A stretch of DNA of 64,000 nt from Desulfovibrio fairfieldensis (lineage in GTDB: Bacteria > Desulfobacterota > Desulfovibrionia > Desulfovibrionales > Desulfovibrionaceae). The DNA is taken from NCBI RefSeq assembly GCF_001553605.1, contig NZ_CP014229.1, forward strand, positions 3,314,501-3,378,500. The letters are read 5' to 3'. The translations under genes and the position numbers were made by a program. This document shows, in pieces, positions 9,428 to 17,511 of the stretch (position 1 is its first letter; each line of letters starts with the position of its first letter). A model generated the notes under the pieces. It ran no database searches and was not told where the DNA came from. It saw only the letters and a program-made list of their open reading frames with translations.

Positions 9428-10102
9428 TCAGCATTTCTCGACGCACATGGCGAAGAGAAAGTGGGCCATAGGTGCGAAGCCTGTATGCACCACTTCGTCA
9501 TTCATGGAAAATAAAAAAATATGCCTGAAATACGGCGCTAGGCTGTCTTTAAGAGTGTTCTGGCTTTTGAGATTGACATGGCCTTGTCTACTCAGCGCGG
9601 AAGCATATTTGTCCGCAGCAATATTGGGAGTTCCTATAATGCATACGCAATGCTGCGTGAGGCAGTCCACTAGATTCGTCAGGAATTTTTTTTCCATGTC
9701 CGGAGGGATATGCTCCAGCACATCCAGACTGATGGCGGCATCGAACTCTCCTTGGGGACGCTGCCGCGTTATATCTGCAACAGCGAAAGAGAGTCGGTCG
9801 GGAAATTCATTAGCGGCTATGCTTTGTTCGATCATGCGCGGCTCTATGTCCACGCAGTGCAAATGTCCCACTGTTTGTAGCATAATGGGCGCGGCAAAGG
9901 CGTCGCCGCAGCCTACTTCCAGAACGCGTTCTTTGCCTTCCAGCATTTTTGCGCAGAATTTGTATCGGGAGAGTGAAAAGAGCAGGTGCCGCGGGTCGGC
10001 GCGCAGGGCGTGGCTGGTACGCGGTCCGAGCATATAGGGTTTAAAGGCTGCGTAGTCGTCAAACATCACCTGATCATAGGGCAATATGGCTTGTGTGGTC
10101 AT
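9428..10102 (-). CDS. Class I SAM-dependent methyltransferase
   Basis: The start at 10102 (MTTQAILPYD) is preferred because AAAGAGG lies six bases upstream; a longer frame to 10162 lacks such a site. The product is 224 residues with motif I VLEVGCGDAFAAP, motif II HCVDIEPRMI and the UbiE/COQ5-like DAAISLDVLEHIP. It lies just downstream of a frameshifted TIGR04372 glycosyltransferase and upstream of the long methyltransferase. An A8 run in the coding strand (MEKKF region) keeps the frame at present. The acceptor is probably a sugar or glycolipid of the same pathway, which is inferred from context. Confidence 0.75.
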   Translation of the reverse strand: MTTQAILPYDQVMFDDYAAFKPYMLGPRTSHALRADPRHLLFSLSRYKFCAKMLEGKERVLEVGCGDAFAAPIMLQTVGHLHCVDIEPRMIEQSIAANEFPDRLSFAVADITRQRPQGEFDAAISLDVLEHIPPDMEKKFLTNLVDCLTQHCVCIIGTPNIAADKYASALSRQGHVNLKSQNTLKDSLAPYFRHIFLFSMNDEVVHTGFAPMAHFLFAMCVEKC

Positions 10103-10240
10103 GGTCGGCCTCTTTGGGCGTTTATGGTGCATGGACTCTGGTGGAGATTGCGAGCGCGACACAACGTGAAATATACCTTCTGCTCCGTGACAGCCGCCAT
10201 TGTTCGTTTTTCTACTGAAGCACGATGCAGCAGCACTGCA

Positions 10241-12006
10241 TCAGAGTTGATCGGGGGCGCGCAGGGGCACGTTACGGAGCCAAGCTCTGCCGTATCGTGC
10301 CAAAGGATGCCTGTAGGAGCGCACTGCATTGGCCGGTGTGAACCATGCGAATCTCTGGTTCTCCCTGTCCTCCTCGGTGGAGGTATCTCGGCCTTCCATC
10401 ATTTCAAGGCATTCCTTCACGGCGTCAAGAATTTCTTCAGGCGAATTGTCGATGATCTGGATCCCCTCTTTTTCAAGGGGGGGACGGCATTTGGGGAAAT
10501 GAGGATACGAGCTTTCTCCGCCAGTGCATACTTATCTGAAACATATTCTTCAAAAGAAAGCTCTCTCCCTCTCAAAATAAAATGTTTGCTGATGAGCACA
10601 GACGGGCCATATGCAGGATTGCAATGCTGTGCATAAAAATAATTTACAAAAACAGTGGGGATGTGGCGTAGTTGGGGAATAATATCCAGGCCTGTTCCTG
10701 TAGTTATGCATAAATTACAATGATAAAAAATATATACATCCAAAAACGGGTCTCTGTATCGATTTGCATAGTCTATGATTCTTTCATTTTCCCATTCTAT
10801 TGCTTTGCCGGTAACGAAACCCATCCGAAGGACATACCACCCTTGCGATACCAGATATTCAGCGGCATTTTTATATGTATTTATGTCTGAGTTTCGATAT
10901 TGCATAATGTAAGTTGCAGGGGCATTGAACGATTTCATGTATGCCTCATCGCGACCCAAAAGACAGGCTATTTTAGCGCCTGCGGGAATTCCCATGTCTA
11001 TAAGTTTCTTTTTGGCGAGGATACGCTCTTCAGCAATAAACTTCCAAGGTAGAGAAAAAATATCGGGATGTGAGATCTCAAAGCCATGATATTGGACATA
11101 ATTGGGAGATGAATACGGTAATCTCCGTGTATAATCGACAACACGTGGAGAGAGAACAACGCGCATATCTTCGTCGAAATTTGTATGCAAAAATACTCTA
11201 TCCCATAAATAGGTGATATATCTATTGGTATATGCCCCATGATCATATGTGTAAAAATCTAAAGACGGCTCATACAGCCTATGTTTTTTTCCGTTATAGA
11301 GCCTGGCCACATCCATAACAAGATGGCCTGCATTGGGATAACATGAGCCGAATCGAATTTTTGCCAAGGGCAATAAGCTTTGCGCCAGCATCAAAGTGTG
11401 CTGAACTCGTGAAGGCTCTCTCTGAGTGTCTTGCGATAAGTGCGGGCTCTGCGACAAGTGCGGGAATTTTACTTTTTCAAAAATATCCCATAATCTTGAG
11501 CGTACCTCCTTACTTCTCCAGATGAGAGCGGCAGCGCAACACGGACATGCGAAGCTTGCAATATCTTCCATATACGGGACAAAATCGCTTAATTCGGCGA
11601 AGGAGAAAATATTTCCGCAGTGCGAACAGCGACACCTCACAACAAAGAGAGGTTTTTTGAAAAAACATTTATAATCGCAATCTATTATGGAAAATCCGCT
11701 GGAGCAGTCCTTGCCTGGAGGCGTTTTTGTGTCCATAACGCTACGTATATGTGTATATAACTGCTTGGAGTTAGCCGTGTTATACCGGCGTAGCCGCAAG
11801 TAGCGCTCGAGATATTTTTTTTTGCCGACCCCAAAAACAGCAATAAATGCTTCACCTGAGAAATTGAACCAAACAAAGAAAAGTGATCGTGCCATAATAG
11901 AAAACATCTGAATATAGTATGCTAATTTCCCCAGATAGCACATAATATTCATCATAATGTACCTTAGTTGCCGGAAAACAGCATAATATCTGTCGTATAT
12001 ATTCAC
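10241..12006 (-). CDS. TIGR04372-type glycosyltransferase, frame broken at a C7 tract (possibly phase-variable, OFF)
   Basis: From a GTG at 12006 with GGAAGG upstream, the protein has a hydrophobic N-terminal part, a four-cysteine zinc ribbon (CRCSHCGN and CPCCAAAL), then the family core: YRNSDINTYKNAAEYL, GWYVLRMGFVTGK, DYANRYRDPFLDVY and TTGTGLDIIP. At a run of seven C (10483-10477) the frame runs into an unrelated 21-residue tail ending at 10417. With eight C the frame instead continues as LEKEGIQIIDNSPEEIL and stops at 10241. That continuation matches the large paralogue's LNNTAGEILEITKEMLEII followed by DGK...SPED. The gene is therefore one base out of frame. Phase variation, recent mutation and sequencing error are all possible. 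An A9 run also occurs near codon 63. Confidence 0.75.
10477..10483. repeat. G7 homopolymer (C7 coding) at the glycosyltransferase frame break
   Basis: Seven G on the plus strand mark the point where similarity to the paralogous glycosyltransferase switches frame. Eight bases would restore a full-length product ending at 10241. Confidence 0.85.
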
Positions 12007-12028
12007 GCGCCTTCCGTAACAGAAAAAA

Positions 12029-12958
12029 TTACAGTCTCTTGTTCCGTAATCGAGTCACCATGTCGGCGATGCCCGAGGCCGTCAGGCCGTGCGAGGCCAG
12101 ATGTTCGTTCTGGCTGCCGTAGTGCCCCACAAATGCGTCGGGGAAGCCTATGCGGCGGAAACGCGGCATGCGCGGCAGGTCGGCTTCGACCAATACTTCG
12201 GCTACGGCCGTGCCGAGACCCCCAAGGATGCCGTGTTCCTCAACCGTGACCACGACAGGGCAACGCGTCGCCTGTTGCCGCAGGCATTGCGCATCCAGCG
12301 GCTTTACTGTGGGCATGTGCACTACGGTTGTCTGCACATCCTGTGTTTTCAGCAGGTTTGATGCTTCCAAGCAGATCTGCAGGCCGATGCCCGTGGTTAC
12401 CAGCAGGGCGTCGTCGCCGTCGCCAAAAAGAAGACCCTTTCCAATGGCCACCGGCTCCTCCCGGCTCACAATAGCATCGCCGCCCTTGGCCAGACGAATG
12501 TAGACAGGGCCGTCGTGCTCCAGGGTAAGCGGCATGAACCGCCGCATTTCCTGGGCGTCGCACGGCGCGAGCACAGTCATGTGGGGAATGCAGCGCATGA
12601 GCGCCATGTCGTCGGTGGTCACATGCGTGGGCCCAAGAGGCGCATAAACAAGGCCGCCTCCGCTGCCGATGAAGCGTACTTTGGCCTTGTACAAGGCCAG
12701 ATCGAGCATGATCTGTTCAAGGCAACGCCGAGTGATGAAGGTCGCCAACGTATTTATATAGACAATTTTACCTTCAAGGGCCAAACCGCCCGCCATGCCC
12801 ATGACATGCTGCTCGCTCACGCCTTCGCGAAAGAGACGTTGCGGCATTTCACACCCGAATGCATCCATGACGCCAGCGCCCAAGTCGGAGCCGATGAAAC
12901 AGACGCGGTCGTCGGCCCGCGCCATCTCCAATACGCATTGTAATGCCGTGCGCCTCAT
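12029..12958 (-). CDS. Transketolase-like protein, C-terminal (pyrimidine-binding) subunit
   Basis: A 309-residue protein corresponding to the middle and C-terminal domains of transketolase. It contains FIGSDLGAGV, the GMAGGLALEGKIVYINTLATF segment of the Pyr domain and a C-terminal VVTVEEHGILGGLG typical of the third domain. It overlaps the N-terminal subunit gene by four bases (ATGA), so the two are a split transketolase that would form a heterodimer binding thiamine diphosphate at the interface. The enzyme family moves two-carbon units between sugar phosphates and could make sedoheptulose 7-phosphate. That product is the substrate expected for the SIS isomerase encoded upstream in the same operon. 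Catalytic specificity is inferred. Confidence 0.85.
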   Translation of the reverse strand: MRRTALQCVLEMARADDRVCFIGSDLGAGVMDAFGCEMPQRLFREGVSEQHVMGMAGGLALEGKIVYINTLATFITRRCLEQIMLDLALYKAKVRFIGSGGGLVYAPLGPTHVTTDDMALMRCIPHMTVLAPCDAQEMRRFMPLTLEHDGPVYIRLAKGGDAIVSREEPVAIGKGLLFGDGDDALLVTTGIGLQICLEASNLLKTQDVQTTVVHMPTVKPLDAQCLRQQATRCPVVVTVEEHGILGGLGTAVAEVLVEADLPRMPRFRRIGFPDAFVGHYGSQNEHLASHGLTASGIADMVTRLRNKRL

Positions 12959-13791
12959 GACTGCTGCTCCAGCGCTTGCAGAAGATCCTGATATTCGGCA
13001 TCAGAAACCCTGGTTTTGTGATGCCAGCCCGGATTGTTCTCTATGGTGCTTATGCCGCGTCCCTTGACGGTATGGGCGATAATGACAGAAGGCCTGTCCT
13101 TGTCCAGAGGCAAAGCCGCGAACACGCGTTGCAACTCCGAAACGTTATGTCCATCCACCTCGGCCACGCTGGCCCCGAACGCACGCCATTTGTCGGCGTA
13201 AGGGGCAAGAGGGAGGATTTCATCCACAGTGCCCCAAGACTGAAGCTTGTTGTGGTCAATGATCACGGTCAGGCGATCCAATTTGTGCTTAGCTGCTGAA
13301 AGCATGGCTTCCCAGACGGATCCCTCGTTGGTTTCTCCATCGCCGCAAATGGCGAATACGCGCGCGTCCTTGTTATCCATACGCAATGCAAGAGCCATCC
13401 CCACGGCCAGCGAAGGACCGTGGCCAAGGCTTCCGGTGCTGGCTTCCACGCCCGGCGTATGGCCGCGTTCAGGGTGGCCGCCAAGGTGTGCGTCAAACCG
13501 ACAAAAGGTCTGCATGTCTTCCTGAGGGAAAAAACCTTTGTCCGCCAGAATAGCATACAAGGCAAGACAGCCATGTCCCTTGGAGAGGATGCAGCGATCC
13601 CGTTGCGACCACCAAGGTTCCTGCGGGCGCACATGCAGCACATTGTCATAGAGCACACGCAAGATTTCGGTGAGAGAAAAGGCGGAAGGCAAATGCCCGC
13701 GTCCCGCCTGCCACAGCGTATGCAGCATTTGTCTGCGCAGTGCAATGCCGCGCTCGTCGAGGGGAGCACGAGAAGGCAATGGTGTCGTCAT
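12955..13791 (-). CDS. Transketolase-like protein, N-terminal (PP-binding) subunit
   Basis: The 278-residue protein matches the ThDP diphosphate-binding half of transketolase: GRGHLPSAFSLTEIL near the N-terminus, GSLGHGPSLAVGMALAL, and the ThDP motif CGDGETNEGSVWEA around residues 150-163, followed by IIDHNKLQSWG. It pairs with the downstream C-terminal subunit (four-base overlap) and itself overlaps the upstream HAD/kinase fusion by four bases. Split transketolases in sugar clusters usually serve a dedicated pathway rather than central metabolism; that this one feeds a heptose or similar sugar is inferred from its neighbours. Confidence 0.88.
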   Translation of the reverse strand: MTTPLPSRAPLDERGIALRRQMLHTLWQAGRGHLPSAFSLTEILRVLYDNVLHVRPQEPWWSQRDRCILSKGHGCLALYAILADKGFFPQEDMQTFCRFDAHLGGHPERGHTPGVEASTGSLGHGPSLAVGMALALRMDNKDARVFAICGDGETNEGSVWEAMLSAAKHKLDRLTVIIDHNKLQSWGTVDEILPLAPYADKWRAFGASVAEVDGHNVSELQRVFAALPLDKDRPSVIIAHTVKGRGISTIENNPGWHHKTRVSDAEYQDLLQALEQQS

Positions 13792-15386
13792 GGAGTCGTT
13801 TCCATATGTTGGTTAAAGAAATCCCGCGCCCGTGCCAGTTGCAGAGAGCAGAGCCGTGCACGTTCTTTCTGAGGCAGGATGAAGTTACGGGTGCCGTCCT
13901 TTAAAAATTCATTGAGTAATATGCAACACCATGCCGTGGCAAAAAGCGGCCGCATGGCCTGCAGGCGTTCCTCCAGATCCGGCATGGCAAAGCGCTCCAG
14001 CAGCGTATCAATAAAGAAATGCTGCTGGTTTTCCGTCAGGTGCATGCCGGGATGCAACACAAAGTCCGACAGAAGTTTAGTCGGGTCATCCCAGCCGAAA
14101 TACTCAAAATCCACAAACGCCAACGAACCGTCGGGTTTACGCAGAGCATTATGAAAGCCCATGTCGGAAGGACTGAGCGTACGTTCGTGCTCGGCCAGCA
14201 CAGCGACCGGATCGCGCTGCAGACGGGCGTATACGTCGCGCGCCTTGTCCCGATGCCTCCGCCAGGCAGGAGAGACGACCTTTGTGACGAAATCCGCCAT
14301 TTCTTCATCGCGTTCGTTTTGCCGTGGCCGGGTGAGCAGGCGTTCCAGGCGATCTTCTACGCATTGTTCCCAGATTGTCAGACTTTTGCATGCATCGGTG
14401 GCCCAAGGAATGCTCGCCGCCCGTTCTGTGGGCAATGCCCGCGCCAGCATATGCAGTCGGGCCGTCAGCGCCACAAAGGGCTGCACGACCTTCTCTCCGG
14501 CGGTATTGGGAGCGTATGGCTGGCCTTGTATATGGCTGTATACGGCCACGCCAAGATCAGTGTCCACATGCAGCGTGCGCGGCGTGTCGTGAATATGGTA
14601 TTCATGCAGCAAATCAAAAGCGCCGTGTTCGTGTTCCAGCCTGTGCCGCTGGTCGGAAAGAGAACGGTGATAGGCCTTGAGCACCACAGTGCCCTGGGGC
14701 AGCTCCACTGCCCAGACCCTGCTGTTCCTGCCGCCGCCGAGACGGTGCAGCCGTTGCGGAAACGCGCCTGCCCCCTGAAACAGTGAGTTTTCAAAAGCTG
14801 GATCGAAGCCCTGTATGTCCTCCCAGGCGCTGAACGTCAGGGCCTGGGGCACAGATTCCTTATCACGCGGCGCAAAAAACCATTGGCGCGTATCCCTCGG
14901 AAACGCGGGATGTAAAAAAATTTCCGGCAGATCATCCACAAAGACGTGGCAGCGCAAGTTCGCGATGCGGTCGATTTTTTCGTCGCGCGTCCGGCAAAAA
15001 TATATGTCACGCTCGTGCAGCAAGCCCTGGCGCAACAGGGCTGATGCACGCAGAAAGTCGAGGGCCGCTGAATGCAAATCAAATTTTTCCACACTGGAAA
15101 AGCGGGTTTTGTGGCTCACGATGCACAGCTCATGGCCCGCAGTACGCCACAGGCGTAAAGCTTCCGGCACGCCGCTGAAAAAAACAGCGTCGCACATGCG
15201 CGGACCATAGACGTCGCCCTGCAATGCCTGCCACGCCGCATCACCCGCCTCCCGGCGCACGGCATCACGGATGTCCCGCTTGCGCGGAGGACAGGTGGCG
15301 TCGATGAGCCCTCGTTCAAGCGCCAGCCGGTAAAAAAGCGTATCGTAGCATACGAGCGTGTTATCCAGGTCAAGTCCGATGCGCAT
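13788..15386 (-). CDS. HAD-like hydrolase fused to an APH/choline-kinase-like phosphotransferase
   Basis: Residues 1-165 are a HAD fold: nucleophile motif GLDLDNTLVCYD, Thr/Ser motif CIVSHKTRF, and a final acidic motif VFVDDLPEIF. Residues about 190-520 are an aminoglycoside-phosphotransferase-like kinase: an N-lobe with VVLKAYHR supplying the ATP-binding Lys, a catalytic loop LSPSDMGFHNAL with Asp and Asn, and the metal-binding FVDFEYFGWDDP. The protein is 532 residues. It lies between a radical SAM gene and the split transketolase, overlapping the latter. By analogy with GmhB, the HAD half could remove a phosphate from a heptose bisphosphate while the kinase half phosphorylates another position or intermediate. 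Both assignments of substrate are inference; the two-domain fusion itself is clear. Confidence 0.75.
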   Translation of the reverse strand: MRIGLDLDNTLVCYDTLFYRLALERGLIDATCPPRKRDIRDAVRREAGDAAWQALQGDVYGPRMCDAVFFSGVPEALRLWRTAGHELCIVSHKTRFSSVEKFDLHSAALDFLRASALLRQGLLHERDIYFCRTRDEKIDRIANLRCHVFVDDLPEIFLHPAFPRDTRQWFFAPRDKESVPQALTFSAWEDIQGFDPAFENSLFQGAGAFPQRLHRLGGGRNSRVWAVELPQGTVVLKAYHRSLSDQRHRLEHEHGAFDLLHEYHIHDTPRTLHVDTDLGVAVYSHIQGQPYAPNTAGEKVVQPFVALTARLHMLARALPTERAASIPWATDACKSLTIWEQCVEDRLERLLTRPRQNERDEEMADFVTKVVSPAWRRHRDKARDVYARLQRDPVAVLAEHERTLSPSDMGFHNALRKPDGSLAFVDFEYFGWDDPTKLLSDFVLHPGMHLTENQQHFFIDTLLERFAMPDLEERLQAMRPLFATAWCCILLNEFLKDGTRNFILPQKERARLCSLQLARARDFFNQHMETTP

Positions 15387-15471
15387 GATGCCCCTGAAAC
15401 AGGTTAACTTTGAGATGGCGGGCCAGGCTGATCATATCTTGCACGATTCCGCGTTCCCCAGACGCCGCACC

Positions 15472-16545
15472 CTAAATGAAATTCACATGCGTTGCGGGCT
15501 GTTTCAGTTCCCATAAATAGTCGTTGACGGTCTCCATGCGACACGCCACATGGCATTCCTCAATGTCCAGATGTTCCTCGCACCAAGCCATATTTTCCTG
15601 TCGCCGTCTGCCGTGCAGTACCTCGGCCGCGTCAGTTTCACACAGATTGCCGTAGGCGAATTTCTCTTCACCGATATGGCGGAGACAGCCCCAGAGCATG
15701 CCGGAGGCGTCTACATAACCCCAGAATGGGAGCGCCAGACAGCGATGATGGGCGTGGATAGGGTGCTCGCGACGGCGCAAGGTCTCATGTCGAAAGATGA
15801 CCTTGAATCGCGGCGTATTCAGGGCCGAAAGTTCCTGGGCCAAAGCTGAACAATCCCCATAGGTTAGCTCGCGGTATTCGGTGCGCAGGCTCAGGCGGTG
15901 CACGGCGTAGGGCTTGATGACAAGATAGTCGGCTCCAAGATCGCGCACCCGTTGCGCGAGGGGCACGGCATCTTGCCGGTTTTCCGGCAAAAGCAGCATC
16001 TGGAAGCCCAGCGTGCATGTGCTGCGCAGGTCTTCCCGCAAGCGCAACGCCACGGCGATGTTGGCCATGACCCGTTCAAAATCTTCGTGTTTTGTACCGT
16101 GCACATGAGCGTAAGTATGCGGCGTGCCCGCATTGCAGCTTACCTTGATCCATGTCGTTACAGGCAGCACCTCGCGAGCCACTTCGGGACGCAGCAGCAC
16201 ACCATTGGTGGTAAAGGCCACGTCTATGCCAGCGGCCTTGGTATTCTTTGCCAGCTGAGACATTTCTCTGTGTAGGAAGGGTTCGCCCTCCCCGGCATAC
16301 ATGATGGCCCTGACACCCAGCTGTCCCAGTTCGGCAAGGCGCTGCGAAAAAATATCCGTGGGCAGAAAACGTGTCTTATAGCCCATGAAATCCATGCCGC
16401 AGAAGCGGCAGCGGTGGTTGCAGGAGCCAGAGGGACTCACTTCCAGGTAAATAGGAGCAACGGTCTCACCTTCAAGCCATCGGCTCACCCTTTGGGGATG
16501 CAGATGCAGTTTATGGCTGTCAATGCGGTATTGCTGCATGTCACT
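15472..16545 (-). CDS. Radical SAM/SPASM protein
   Basis: The canonical radical SAM cluster CNHRCRFCGMDF is near residues 41-52. GEGEPFLH (GGE-like motif) follows, then TTNGVLL. Later cysteines (HHRCLALPFWGYV, WGCLR, CEEHLDIEECHVACR) form a SPASM-type auxiliary cluster region with a GYVDASGMLWGC strand. I chose the Met at 16545; it overlaps the end of the upstream gene by five bases, indicating coupling. The length, about 357 residues, is normal for a SPASM oxidase/epimerase-type enzyme. The adjacent unrecognised gene (16541-17509) is its likely partner or source of substrate. An 85-base gap separates it from the HAD/kinase gene. The substrate is not known. Confidence 0.78.
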   Translation of the reverse strand, partial: SDMQQYRIDSHKLHLHPQRVSRWLEGETVAPIYLEVSPSGSCNHRCRFCGMDFMGYKTRFLPTDIFSQRLAELGQLGVRAIMYAGEGEPFLHREMSQLAKNTKAAGIDVAFTTNGVLLRPEVAREVLPVTTWIKVSCNAGTPHTYAHVHGTKHEDFERVMANIAVALRLREDLRSTCTLGFQMLLLPENRQDAVPLAQRVRDLGADYLVIKPYAVHRLSLRTEYRELTYGDCSALAQELSALNTPRFKVIFRHETLRRREHPIHAHHRCLALPFWGYVDASGMLWGCLRHIGEEKFAYGNLCETDAAEVLHGRRRQENMAWCEEHLDIEECHVACRMETVNDYLWELKQPATHVNFI

Positions 16546-17509
16546 CATGGTCAGCCTCACAGATGTTCAGGGCGCTCCATAGTGCTGGCACGGTTTCGTG
16601 ATGCCGTCCGCGCACATAAAAACTTTGCCCGCTGCCAGCCACGGTTCGGGTCAGCAGGGTTTTCCATGGACGGAAATAATAGCGCGGATCGTCCTTTGCC
16701 GCTTCCTTTGCCGTATCCTCCGGCAGTGTGAGAATATCGCATACCAGCGATGTAAAGGGCTCCGGTTCGCGCCCTTCACCGCGGGCAACATTACGCACCA
16801 TGGACAGCGCCTTGAGGAATACTTCCGGCGCCATCACCGCCGATCCGAAGCTGCACACGCAGCCAAGCTTCTGCAACAACGCGGCAAAAATCAGAAAATC
16901 CCTGTAGCTGGCCGCGCCCACAGCCGCGCCGTCGCAGTTGGGATGGGCGTGAATGATATCATAGCCTATGCCCACATGCACTGTTACAGGCACCCCCAGG
17001 CGCCATGCCGCGGCAAACAGGCTGTGCTTCTTGAAGGGATAGTCTCCCTCGGCGATTTCTTTGCCCATGGCTTCGCCGAAGCCCAGCCCATGCTCATTGC
17101 CTTTAGCGACAATGTCGTTGATACGCCCTGTTTCCGTCCATAATCCGAACTGGCCTTCCCGGATGTACCGGGCTACCGACTCTGTGGTGGCATTTTGCAG
17201 GGCCAGCTCGTAATCGTGGATGGCCACGGCCCCGTTGACGGCAAGGCCGTGGACAAGACCGCGCTCCATCATGTCCAGGATGTACCGTTGTACGCCGCTA
17301 CGCACCACATGCCCGCCGCAGAGAAAAAGCGTATGCCTGTCTTCGTTTCTGGCCTTGAGCATGGCGCGGGCGGCCATGAGCAGGCCAGACGCGGGTGCGG
17401 CCACAGGAGTCCGCAAAGGCAGCAGGATATTACCTGAAAGGTCATTGATCCTTTCCCCAAGGGGACGCAGGCGGAGGCGGGACACGTCAAAAATCGTATA
17501 ACGACTCAT
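16541..17509 (-). CDS. Uncharacterised protein, possibly deoxyhypusine-synthase-like fold
   Basis: I do not firmly recognise this 322-residue protein. It is soluble, starts two bases after the HldE-like gene and overlaps the radical SAM start. Conserved-looking stretches are FLCGGHVVRSGVQRY, GLAVNGAVAIHDYEL, HVGIGYDIIHAHPNCDG and CSFGSAVMAPEVFLKAL. The alternation of glycine-rich strands and helices, with a GxGFGEAMG segment, is faintly reminiscent of the Rossmann-like deoxyhypusine synthase family, but the active-site lysine region cannot be identified, so this is weak. Repeated His and Asp residues (IIHAHPNCDG) suggest a metal or phosphate site. Its position inside the putative heptose pathway implies a catalytic step on a sugar phosphate. 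Function unknown. Confidence 0.6.
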   Translation of the reverse strand: MSRYTIFDVSRLRLRPLGERINDLSGNILLPLRTPVAAPASGLLMAARAMLKARNEDRHTLFLCGGHVVRSGVQRYILDMMERGLVHGLAVNGAVAIHDYELALQNATTESVARYIREGQFGLWTETGRINDIVAKGNEHGLGFGEAMGKEIAEGDYPFKKHSLFAAAWRLGVPVTVHVGIGYDIIHAHPNCDGAAVGAASYRDFLIFAALLQKLGCVCSFGSAVMAPEVFLKALSMVRNVARGEGREPEPFTSLVCDILTLPEDTAKEAAKDDPRYYFRPWKTLLTRTVAGSGQSFYVRGRHHETVPALWSALNICEADHE

Positions 17510-17511
17510 AA

